A stretch of DNA of 64,000 nucleotides, taken from the NCBI GenBank assembly GCA_963745175.1, contig CAVUWK010000013.1, positions 1 through 64,000 of the forward strand. The letters are read 5' to 3'. Within the stretch, counting starts at the first letter, position 1, and the number at the start of each line of letters is the position of its first letter. Below the pieces are notes generated by a model. The model did no database searches. It was not told where the DNA came from and was given only the letters and a program-made list of their open reading frames with translations. The position numbers and the translations under genes are program-made. Shown here in pieces: positions 56,038 to 64,000 of the stretch. Source of the stretch: Bog-473 sp963745175 (lineage in GTDB: Bacteria > Actinomycetota > Acidimicrobiia > Acidimicrobiales > RAAP-2).

Positions 56038-57824
56038 ATGAAGCCAGAGCGGTTCAAGAGGACGAAGTCGGTGGTGGCATCCAGCGCCATCGCGCTCGTC
56101 GTCGCCGCGGGCACTTTCGGCGTGGCGTCGGTCGTCTTCGGTCCGAAGATCGCTCCTCAGCATCTGGGCTTCGACCTGGCGTCGAACCCGAGCGGTCCGT
56201 GTCCGGCAAACCCATTGACCCCGCCGAACTTCAGCGTGTGCGGTCCTGGGACCGGACATGGGCCGGTTCTAGACCCCGGTGCTGCCGGCGTCGTCCAGCT
56301 TCCGCTGACGTTCTACAACCCGCTCAGTTCCGCGCTCAGCGTCACGAGCTTGACGGTGACCTTCACGAACTCGTTTACGACTTCGTCTGGGACTTGCGCC
56401 GAGTCCGCGTTGCGGATCAACGGGACACCGATCTCGCTTGCGTCACCCACGGTCACGGGCACCCAGCCCAATGTCACCCTCACCTTCGCCTCGGGTCATC
56501 AGGTCGGTGTTCCCGGCGAATCTGGGTCATCTCCGGGCACTTCGACGTATCCCCTGACCGTCGCGTTGACCGACTCGGCAACCAGAATCCCTGCAAGAAC
56601 CTCGCCTTGACCATGAACTACACGGCCACCGCGAACTACACCGACTCGACCACCACGACCCTGGCGTCGTCACCGAACCCCTCGTACCCGGGGAACCCTG
56701 TGAGCCTGACGGCCACGGTGACCCCCGCCAACCCCACGGCCGACTCCGCGACGCCCAACACACAGACGTTGGCCACCGAGACGTCTCCGAATAACCGGGT
56801 GAACTTCTACTCCTGCACCTCGCCCTCGGCGTCGAGCTGCTCGGCTTCATCGTTCGTTTCTGGAACCATCACCTTCAACAGCGCCACCGGCTACACGGCC
56901 AGCACCACGGTCTCGCCATCTACGCCTGGGACCTACTACTACGAGGCCATCTACCCAGGCGCTGGCACCAACGGCGACTTCAGCGCCAGCTCGTCGAGCA
57001 TCGTGACCCAGACGGTGCAGTTCTCGTCGGCTTGCGTGAGCCCGCCGACGAGCGGTGCCAACGTCATCCTCACCGGCACCACGACCGGGAACTACGCCGT
57101 CCCGAGCGGCAAGTCCGTGTGGCTCAACGGCGGGACCATCACCGGTAACGTCACCGTCCCGGCGAACGGCTCCTTCGCCGCCACGAAGGGGACGCTGAAA
57201 GGCAACCTCAGCTCCTCGGGCGGTCCCGTTTCACTCCAGGGGACCACGGTGAGCGGCGACGTGACCTCGACGGGCGGGGGCTTGGCCATCGGAGCCGGTT
57301 CGGTGTTGAGCGGCAACCTCACAGACAGCGGCGCCGGTTCAGTCTGCGCCGTCGGGACGTCATCAAGCCCGGTCCAGATTGCAAACGACGTCACGGTGAA
57401 GAACCTGCCGACCTCGTCGGTGCCGAACAGCTTCTGTGCGCTGACCCTCAAGGGCGACCTCACCTACGAGACCAACGGCGCACCGGTCGTCGTTGGCGGG
57501 TCCTCGGCCTGCCCCGGCGACACCATCAGCGGCAACGTCCTGGTCGAGCCCAACACCGCCTCGGTGACCGTTGGAGGGAGCGGCTTCGGCAACACCGTGA
57601 AGACGAACCTGACCGTGGAATCGAACGCTGGCACCGTCACCGTCTACGGAAACACCGTGAGTGGCAACATCGCGGTCGAGTCCAACACCGTCGGCGGCGG
57701 AACCCTCGCCTCCAACAGTGCAAGTTCGAGCTGCACGCTGAGCGGCAACAACCCCAAGATCACGGTCCCCTCGGCCACGAGCAATACCGCCAAGGGGACG
57801 AACAACTGCAAGGTGAGCGGGTGA
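56038..57824 (+). CDS. Large secreted Ig-like and bactofilin-like surface protein, frameshifted
   Basis: About 594 residues from ATG 56038 (GAGGATCAG upstream). Leader MKPERFKRTKSVVASSAIAL. Residues 40-180: Ser/Thr/Gly-rich beta domain (ALSVTSLTVTFTNSFTTSSG, LRINGTPISLASPTVTG). Frame shift near 56580, then NQNPCKNLALTMNYTATANY, an Ig-like repeat (NPVSLTATVTPANPT, TYYYEAIYPGAGTNGDFSAS) and a long NxTxxSG beta-helix (WLNGGTITGNVTVPANGSF, GLAIGAGSVLSGNLTDSG) like bactofilins. Its TGA overlaps the next start. Extracellular, probably structural. Confidence 0.75.
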
Positions 57825-58378
57825 TGAGGTCCCTTTTCTCCAAGGTGGCTTCGGTGTCCGGTCGGATGGCGCGGTCGTGGAAGGGTGCTCCTCTGGTCAT
57901 CGGGGCGGTAGCCGCCCTAGTCATCGGGCTGGGCACAGGGACGGCCTACGCCTACTTCACCAGCCACACGTCGGGGACAGGGGCTCTGACGACTGGCAGC
58001 GCGCAAGGGATCACGGTGACGGCGGTCGCCTCTCCTGGGGCAGACGCGAACCTCTACCCGGGTGGACCCAGCGTTGCCGTCAACTTCACAGTCAACAACC
58101 CGAATCCTTATGCGGTGTCGTTTACCGGGTGGAGTGGAGCGGTGCTCTCCACCGTGACTCCCGTCGGGAGCAACACCTGCACGACGGGTGACTTCCAAAT
58201 CGCCGCGGCTTCGGGCAGTTTCGGCTCAGCGCTCAGCATTCCCGCCAACACCCCTAGCTCACCAGGCGTGAGCGGAACGGCGAGCGGCGTCGTGCAACTG
58301 ACGGGCACCGCGCAGAACGGGTGCCAGGGGGCGACGGTCACCGTCACCCTGACACTCACCGGGGGCGAGTCGTCATGA
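57824..58378 (+). CDS. Camelysin/TasA-like secreted protein
   Basis: 184 residues from ATG 57824, sharing a base with the previous TGA; GTG 57821 is possible. Leader APLVIGAVAALVIGLGTGTA, then AYAYFTSHTSGTGALTTGSA, the same AxAYFT start as at 55378. Mature beta-rich domain with NFTVNNPNPYAVSFTGWSG and a Cys pair (NTCTT, NGCQG). Next ATG overlaps the stop in ATGA. Intact, so it is the best candidate for a fibre subunit in this cluster. Confidence 0.78.
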   Translation: MRSLFSKVASVSGRMARSWKGAPLVIGAVAALVIGLGTGTAYAYFTSHTSGTGALTTGSAQGITVTAVASPGADANLYPGGPSVAVNFTVNNPNPYAVSFTGWSGAVLSTVTPVGSNTCTTGDFQIAAASGSFGSALSIPANTPSSPGVSGTASGVVQLTGTAQNGCQGATVTVTLTLTGGESS

Positions 58379-60391
58379 ACCGAGGACGCCCCATGCAGGC
58401 TCGGGCGCGCCGACAGAGGGATCCGACGCTTCTTGAGCCCCTTGGTGCTCGTGGTCTGTGGGTTCCTACTGGCATCGGCCGGAGCGGCCTTTGGGTTCTG
58501 GTCGGCCACCGGCTCCGGATCAGCGACCGCGACCGCGACCACGCTCAGCGCTCCGACGATCGGGACGGCAACTGTTTCGAGTGGGACCGTGACCGTGAAC
58601 TGGACCGGGATCACCTTCCCGACAGGCGGCTCGACCAAAGGTTACTGGGTGCAACGCTTCGTCTCAGGTACGCCGAGTAATGCATGTGGCAGCACTCAGA
58701 CGTCACCGCTCTCGACTTCGGCTACGTCGTGCGCGGATGGCCCTGGGGCAGGGAGCTACACCTACAAGGTGACCGCGGTATTGAATTCATGGACTGCCAC
58801 CAGTGCGGCCAGCAACTCGGTGACCGTCACGACGTCGGACGGGACCGGCACGTTGACGACGACCACGACGAAGGTGTCAGCAAGCTCAACAGGGAACACG
58901 ATCGTCTTCACTTATACAGCAGCCTTGACTATGAGCAGCGGTGAAGTCGATATCACGGTGCCTTCGGGTTGGAGCCCGCCCGGTTCATCTAACGCAGCCG
59001 GGTGTACAACGAAGAGCAGCGGCGGAACCTTAGGGTTCTCTTCGCAGACGATCACGGTGACCGGACTGTCGCTCGCCGCCAATGCCACGCTCACTGTCAC
59101 CTACGGAGCCACATCGGGTGGCTCATGTACCAGCTCAGACGGGTCCACCGCATCCCCGACCACCGGCTCTCAGACCTGGCAAGGCAAAGAGAAGACGACC
59201 TCCGGCGGCACTCTGATGAACATCTCCTCGCCGTCCATCACGGTCAACGCCGCCAACGGCAGCGGCACCATGGCGGTGTCTCCCACGGCGGTATTGCAGT
59301 CTTCGACGGGCAACACCCTGACGTTCACGTACACCGCCGCAACGGGCGGCCTGAACGGCGGTGAAGTCGATGTTGCAGTACCCGCTGGCTGGGTGGCGCC
59401 GACCGCCTCGAACGCTGTCGGATGTACCACGGTCAGCGGAGGCACGCTGACGTTCTCGGGGCAGACGATCAAGGTGACCGCGCTCACCCTTGCCGCCAAT
59501 GGGACACTCACGGTCGCCTATGGGGCCACTTCGGGCGGCAGTTGCACGGCGAGCGACGGGGTCACGGCGCCCACCACAACAGGCGTCAATACTTTCACCA
59601 CCTCGGAGAACTCGACGGGTGACGCGGTGGTCACCATCGCCACCTCGCCCACCGTGACCGTCGGTCAAGCCCTACCGCTAAGCACCAACGCGCCCGGCAC
59701 TTACTTCGTGTTTGTTCCGTCCGGCCATGCCGTCACCCTCAGCAACATCTGCGGAGGCGCTGGAGCGGGCGGCGCGACCAGCAGCGGCGGGACGGGCGGC
59801 GGCGGCGGGTGTGTGACGGGCACCATCCCGGCACAGGCATCCGCGTACGCCCTCACTGTGACGGTTGCATCGGGTGGAACGAACACAGGTTCGGGAGGAA
59901 GCGTTGGCCTCAACGCCGGGGGCCCTGCGGGTAGCGGCGCTGGCGGCGGCGCTGGCGGTGGAGGCGGATCGAGTGCCCTCCAGGTCGGTTCCACCAACTT
60001 GGTCATCGCCGCAGGCGGCGGCGGTGGGTCGGGCCATAACAACTCAGGAGCTTCAAACGGCGGCGGCGGCGGCACGAGTTCACCCGGCACTGGGCACTCC
60101 GGTTCGGGTAGTGGCGGAGGTGCTGGAGGAACAGGCAATAGCACTGCGGGCGTTGGAGGCACCGGGGGAAACGGCAGTCAAGCAAACGGCGGCGGTGGTG
60201 GTGCTGGTGCAAGTCCTGGAACCGGTGGCAGCGGAGTAAGTAACAACGGAAGCGCCGCCAACGGTGGAGGAGCCGGTGGTGATCTAGTCATCAGCACCGG
60301 GACTTTCGCTCCCACGGGCATCACCTACACGGCGGGCAGTACGACGGCTGCGAATTCGAATGGAGCTGCCGGGTCGGTCTCTTTGAGCTGA
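58375..60391 (+). CDS. Secreted Fn3-like repeat protein with glycine-rich ALK-type tail, one frameshift
   Basis: About 671 residues from ATG 58375 (ATGA overlap). An extra G at 58420 separates MNRGRPMQARARRQR from IRRFLSPLVLVVCGFLLASA, a leader ending GAAFGFWSATGSGSA. Then a Fn3-like domain (TVNWTGITFPTGGSTKGYWV), two 130-residue beta repeats (from about 58850 and 59265; each with NTxxFTYTAA and TVTYGATSGGSCT), and a Gly-rich tail with GGGGGSG runs and LVIAAGGGGGSGHNN. The tail matches the Gly-rich domain of ALK/silk-like extracellular proteins. Probably a surface matrix protein. Confidence 0.8.
58850..59680 (+). repeat. Two tandem beta-repeat units in the glycine-rich protein
   Basis: About 400-bp units (roughly 58850-59255 and 59265-59680) encode paralogous domains. 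Shared features include SSTGNTIVFTYTAA / SSTGNTLTFTYTAA, GWxxPxxSNAxGCTT, and a common YGATSGGSCT ending. Protein similarity is high by eye. Confidence 0.7.
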
Positions 60392-60443
60392 CGCGGGGAA
60401 TCGGAAGCCATCGCCGAACGTCGGAGTCGGTAAAGATGGTTCC

Positions 60444-60803
60444 GTGAGCGAGTTCCTCGTCACCTACCTCGACTCCATCGACGAGCGCCTGCTCGACTAC
60501 CTCGACGAGGACGACGAACTCCGACCCGAGGTGGTCAAGCGTCTCCGCTACTACGCCAGCGCACTTCTGGAGGGCTCCGTCACCCCGGCAGCGGTGGCCG
60601 AGGACTGGGAAGACTGGTTCGACCTCACAAAAGCCTTCGTGGCCGCGTACGCCCCCGAGGGGTCGAAGAGCTGGAGGAGGCGGCGCCGCTCATGGGCGAC
60701 GAGGTGGTGGACGACACGGCCCTGACGGAGGCGGACCGGGCCTACCTGAGCGCGGTCGAGCTCGCTCCTCGATTCCTACCCCGAGATGCGGCTGGGGGAG
60801 TAG
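60444..60803 (+). CDS. Small acidic helical protein, frameshifted
   Basis: GTG 60444 lies six bases after TAAAGAT. VTYLDSIDERLLDYLDEDDE, LRPEVVKRLRYYASALLEGS, AVAEDWEDWFDLTKAFVAAY, then after an indel VEELEEAAPLMGDEVV and ALTEADRAYLSAVEL, and after a second LDSYPEMRLGE to TAG 60801-60803. Strongly acidic and helical; no family recognised. Its stop is one base from the convergent recombinase stop. Confidence 0.55.
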
Positions 60804-60804
60804 C

Positions 60805-61787
60805 TCACTCGGCCGGGAACGCCTTGTCCACGGCGTCGGCCAGGTCGGTGTCGGAGAGGTGCAGGTACCGGGTCGTCGTGGCGATGTTGGAGTGGCCGAG
60901 CAGGCGCTGGACGACGTGGATGTCCGCCCCGCGCCGCAGCAGGGTGGTGGCATAGGAGTGGCGCCAGCGGTGGGGGAAGTGGCGTCCCGAGACCCCGGCC
61001 CCGGTCCCTGCCGCCCTGACCAACACCGCCACCGAGGAGGGGCCGAAGCGACCGGCGTGCGTCCCGCCGCGCTGGGCGCTCGGGTTGACGAAGAAGAAGG
61101 CAGACTTGGGCGCTGCAGGACGAAGGGTGGCGAGGTAGTTCTCGAGGATGGGCACGAGCGGGGGAGCGATTGGCACGATGCGGGCTTGTCGCCCTTGCCC
61201 ACGAGCGAGATGCGCCGGGCGTCGAGGTCCACCTCGTCGAGGCGGAGCGTTGAGACCTCGTTGCGGCGCAGCCCCGTGTAGCGCAAGGTGGCCAGGACGG
61301 CGTAGCCCACCCGGCCGCGCTTTCCTGGCTGATCGCCCGCCCAGGCCAGCATCGAGTCGGCCTCGGCGTCGGTGTAGACCTCGGTGCGCAGCTTGCGCGC
61401 ACCGGGGACCTTCAGCCCGAGAGTCGGGTTTAGCGGAATGAGGTCCTCTGAGTGCAGGAACTCGTAGAACGACCGCAGCCCGAAGAGTGCCGCGGACCGG
61501 GTGGCTGGGGCGATGCCTCGGGCGGCCTCTGCCAGCAGATAGGCCTTGACGTGGATGGCCTGCACGCCGGGCAGCATGAGATCGGGATAATGGTCGGCCA
61601 GGTAGGCGCGGAACATGCTGAGGTGGATCGTGTAGGTGACCTCGGTGGTGGCCGAGCGTTCCTGGTTCAGGCGCAGGTCAGTCCGGTAGGCCCCCACGAG
61701 AGTGTCGTCGTCGAGGGGGGGCAGCTCACGGCCATGGATGTTGACAACGGACCCTGCTTCGGCCTTGTTGTCGCCTGGGTTGCTCAT
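60805..61787 (-). CDS. Tyrosine recombinase (XerC/XerD type), one frameshift
   Basis: About 327 residues from ATG 61787 (GGAGGGCGCAGG upstream). N-terminal SAM-like domain with YTIHLSMFRAYLADHYP. Catalytic order: Arg in LRYTGLRRNEV, Lys in GKGDK, HRWRHSYATTLL (His and Arg), LLGHSNIATT and Tyr in TRYLHLSD. One missing base near 61170 shifts frame between GKGDK and IVPIAPPLVPILENY. Site-specific recombinase; whether it is the chromosomal Xer or a mobile-element enzyme is open. An IS256-like end lies 240 bases upstream. Confidence 0.85.
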
Positions 61788-62135
61788 GATCCTGCGCCCT
61801 CCACCGCGAGGGCCGAGCATGTAGCGCAGTTGACCAAACCAGTCCAGGGTGGCCGTCGGTCACGTATTGGTGGCCGTTGCCGGAGCAGGCTCGCCAGAGC
61901 TACTTTGGGGTGTCTGACGTATCGACGCGAGGACGAGCTCTTGGTTACGGGTGGCTTCACCGAGCTGTCGATGCTGTCCATTGGGAGACTCCTCTCCAGG
62001 CGCGCGAGCGCCAAGTAAGAAAGGGTCTGTCCGAAAGTCTGTGTAACGGCGTGATCTGAAGAGGCCCGCGGCGACATCGCCGGAGGCCGACCGTCAGGTT
62101 CCGTCTCGGCGCCATTCGTCGGTGGGCAGAGGGTG
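61788..62135. other. Intergenic stretch with an IS256-like terminus
   Basis: 348 bases with no supported gene. The only clear element is the inverted-repeat end at 62023-62046. No transposase remnant is visible on either side. Confidence 0.5.
62023..62046 (+). mobile_element. Solo IS256-family-like terminal repeat
   Basis: GGGTCTGTCCGAAAGTCTGT followed by GTAA resembles the terminal inverted repeats of IS256-family elements in actinobacteria (GGxxTGTCC...CTGTGTAA). No mate in inverted orientation and no transposase are seen nearby, so it is probably a relic. Confidence 0.45.
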
Positions 62136-62495
62136 TTAGCCGCGCAGCACCGCGACGGTGTGCTCGAGCCGGCGGAGTTTGCCGCCGTTCCATCCCGAGA
62201 CGGTCATGGCGTAGGAGCGCCGCCGCTCACCGCCGCGCTCGATCAGGACGAGGCGGTTTCGCCGCCGGCGCTTTCCGCTGTGGGCGACCGACATCTTGTC
62301 CCGATCGAGGGTGGCGAGTGGCTCCGCCGTCGCGATGGGTCCCTCGAAGATGTAGATCCGCTCGCGGCCGACGGCGACGAGCACCTGGCGGGGGAGCGGC
62401 TGGGCGCCCTCGGCCCCCTTTCCCACGCACCAGCACTCGATGTACTCGGGGACGAACTGGACCAGTGAGTCCTCGACCTTTGTGGGCGACGGCAT
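62136..62495 (-). CDS. Small PH-like hypothetical protein
   Basis: 119 residues; TATGAT eight bases before ATG 62495. PLPRQVLVAVGRERIYIFEG and ATAEPLATLDRDKMSVAHSG look like a PH-like domain of a type common in small actinobacterial proteins. RLVLIERGGERRRSYAM completes the strand pattern. Function unknown. Confidence 0.65.
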   Translation of the reverse strand: MPSPTKVEDSLVQFVPEYIECWCVGKGAEGAQPLPRQVLVAVGRERIYIFEGPIATAEPLATLDRDKMSVAHSGKRRRRNRLVLIERGGERRRSYAMTVSGWNGGKLRRLEHTVAVLRG

Positions 62496-62714
62496 GCCGC
62501 CGGATCATATGGGGGGTTGCACCGAGCAGGCCGTTTAGGGCGGCACGGCCGGCCTGCGCCATCTGAGCCAAACGTTGGTTTGGCCCAGCCCCCCTCAGAA
62601 GGCCGCCCTGCTGCGGGGGAAGACCGACAGATGAAGGCGCTTGGCGTGTTGCCAAAGCATGGGTTCGGTCACTCGCTCGAGGGTGCTCTCGCCGGCCGGG
62701 GTTGGGGCGCCGCG

Positions 62715-64000
62715 ATGAGCATCTCGGAACCGAAGGTGACCGCGGCGGGGCGGACTTCGCCGAGCGCCGTCGCCGGCGACTCCGACCTCTTCGTCCCGCT
62801 GCGCCTGCACTCACCCGGGCGCCGGACCACGACACCGTCCCCCTACCGGACCATCACCGACAGTGAGCTCACGCTGGTCCAGATCTCCTGCGACTTCGTG
62901 TGCGCCTGCATCGCACTCCCGCTCGCCCTGCTCCTTCTTGCGCAGGTGTCGTCCGTATCGGTCAACGCGGTCGGACAGCTGATGACCAACCTCGAGATCG
63001 ACTCCCTCTTCCCCGTGGCGGTGGTCATCGCCCTGGCCTCCGGCGGCGTCTACCGCGTCACCCACCGGAGCCTGCAGCCGAGCGCCTTCCTCGAGATCCG
63101 CGAGCTCTGCTTCGGCGTCGGGGCCGGGTGTGTCCTCACCCTCGCCCTGGGGGCCGTCCTCCACGGGACCTTCCGGGTTGCCGAGCCCTTCCCCACCCAG
63201 CTCGTGATGGCGGTCATCGTCACCGTCGCCGTGATCACGGTGGGGCGCATCATCCTGCGCTACTTCCTCCACACGCTGACCACGACCCGCGTCCTGGTGG
63301 TCGGCGGCGGCACGACGGCCGACCGCATCATGCTCAGCGTGCGCCAGGATCCCGGCATGACCCTGGTCGGGCGGGCCGTCGATGGCGAGACAGTCGATGC
63401 CGGGGCGATCGGGCGGGTGACCGACCTGCCCGAGCTCTGCCAGCAGCTGGACGTCCACCGGATTTTGGTGGCCGCCAACGACCGCTTCTCGAGCGAGTCG
63501 ATGGACATCTACCGCCAGCTCCAGGAGTTCGTGCACATCGCCATGGTGCCCCGCTACTACGAGCTCATCAGCTGGCGGTCGCGCCTGACGGACCTCTCCG
63601 GCATGCCGTTCCTCGAGATCGCCCAGCCGCATCTCAGTTCGTGGGACAGGTTCATGAAGCGAGCGTTCGACCTGTGCGTCAGTTCGGCCATCCTGCTGCT
63701 CACGTCACCCCTCCTGCTCGTCGTCGCCGCCGGGGTCAAGCTGAGCTCCCCCGGACCGGTGTTCTTCCGTCAGGTCCGCCTCGGCCGCGGAGCGCAGCCC
63801 TTCACGGTGACCAAGTTCCGCTCCATGACGATCGGCACCGAGGTCGCCTCGCCGGCGGAGCCTGAGCCCGCCGCCGATGACTCGTTCGACGCCAACCGTC
63901 CCCTGCACGAGCTGCACAACAAGAAGGACGAGAACGGGCGCATCACCCGCTTCGGCGCCTTCCTGCGTCGCACCGGGATCGACGAGATCCCCCAGTTCAT
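62715..64000 (+). CDS. EPS polyprenyl glycosylphosphotransferase, partial at window end
   Basis: Open frame from ATG 62715 to the window end (at least 428 residues). Four membrane segments (FVCACIALPLALLLLAQVSS onward), a CoA-binding-like middle (VLVVGGGTTADRIMLSVRQD, MVPRYYELISWRSRLTDL) and the start of the bacterial sugar-transferase domain (KRAFDLCVSSAILLL, SPGPVFFRQVRLGRGAQPF, KFRSMT, RTGIDEIPQF). It moves a sugar phosphate to undecaprenyl phosphate, the first step of exopolysaccharide units. The gene continues past the window. Confidence 0.92.
   Translation, partial: MSISEPKVTAAGRTSPSAVAGDSDLFVPLRLHSPGRRTTTPSPYRTITDSELTLVQISCDFVCACIALPLALLLLAQVSSVSVNAVGQLMTNLEIDSLFPVAVVIALASGGVYRVTHRSLQPSAFLEIRELCFGVGAGCVLTLALGAVLHGTFRVAEPFPTQLVMAVIVTVAVITVGRIILRYFLHTLTTTRVLVVGGGTTADRIMLSVRQDPGMTLVGRAVDGETVDAGAIGRVTDLPELCQQLDVHRILVAANDRFSSESMDIYRQLQEFVHIAMVPRYYELISWRSRLTDLSGMPFLEIAQPHLSSWDRFMKRAFDLCVSSAILLLTSPLLLVVAAGVKLSSPGPVFFRQVRLGRGAQPFTVTKFRSMTIGTEVASPAEPEPAADDSFDANRPLHELHNKKDENGRITRFGAFLRRTGIDEIPQF

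Noticed and set aside
1..64000. CRISPR arrays, rRNA operons, prophage, restriction-modification or toxin-antitoxin loci
   Set aside because: No regularly spaced repeats, no rRNA signatures, and no cas, capsid, methylase-specificity or paired toxin genes seen. Uma2 alone is not enough for a defence claim.

Overview
The window is high-GC bacterial DNA that I place in the Actinobacteriota, most likely Acidimicrobiia or a near relative. The evidence is the strong G/C bias at third codon positions, frequent GTG/TTG starts, and many start codons preceded 6-8 bases upstream by a TANNNT -10 hexamer, which is the layout of leaderless transcripts. Gene content agrees: amidohydrolase, nitronate monooxygenase, F420/PPOX-like and VOC proteins, and an actinobacterial type IV pilus locus. 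No rRNA, CRISPR array, intact insertion sequence or prophage is visible. This assignment is inference from style, not from a marker gene.

Layout. 0.1-10.2 kb: a MarR regulator with an alpha/beta hydrolase, then a truncated haemoglobin, PPOX, NUDIX, VOC and methyltransferase genes, a broken PHB-depolymerase-like esterase, a lipoprotein/membrane pair, an amidohydrolase and an LPXTG surface protein. 10.3-21.2 kb: a patchwork of small single genes, several broken, between copies of a short dispersed repeat (core TGYCCCSGTTCGCCGG), with a tRNA-like remnant. 21.3-33.5 kb: mostly intact metabolism. This holds a secreted TIM-barrel-like protein, an ArsR-SRPBCC-SRPBCC operon with a clear operator, a GH3 glycosidase coupled to an MFS exporter, Uma2, a biotinyl-carboxyltransferase fusion overlapping a nitroreductase, and a GT-C-like membrane glycosyltransferase.

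34.0-53.9 kb is a type IV pilus locus: minor-pilin cassette A (three prepilin-like genes), an inserted minus-strand nitronate monooxygenase and ABC transporter, pilB-pilC, a second paralogous cassette B, a major-pilin candidate pilA, pilT, a DUF429 protein, a broken GT87-like membrane protein and the prepilin peptidase pilD. PilB and PilT are the extension and retraction ATPases, PilC the membrane platform, and PilD processes all the prepilins. The two cassettes have unusually large adhesin-like ectodomains (IPT/TIG, Ig-like, bactofilin- or beta-helix-like). 54.9-60.4 kb is a surface-protein cluster with camelysin/TasA-like leaders, a silk/ALK-type glycine-rich protein and overlapping start/stop codons. 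60.4-64 kb has a small acidic protein, a tyrosine recombinase, an IS256-like terminus, a PH-like small protein and the start of an EPS polyprenyl glycosylphosphotransferase that runs off the window.

Quality warning. Many genes are interrupted by single-base indels, mostly +1, while the protein reads perfectly on both sides. They are dense in pilB/pilC (more than 15 in 3 kb) and almost absent in 21-30 kb. I treat most as sequencing or assembly errors, but read-level checking is needed before any of these genes is called functional or dead.
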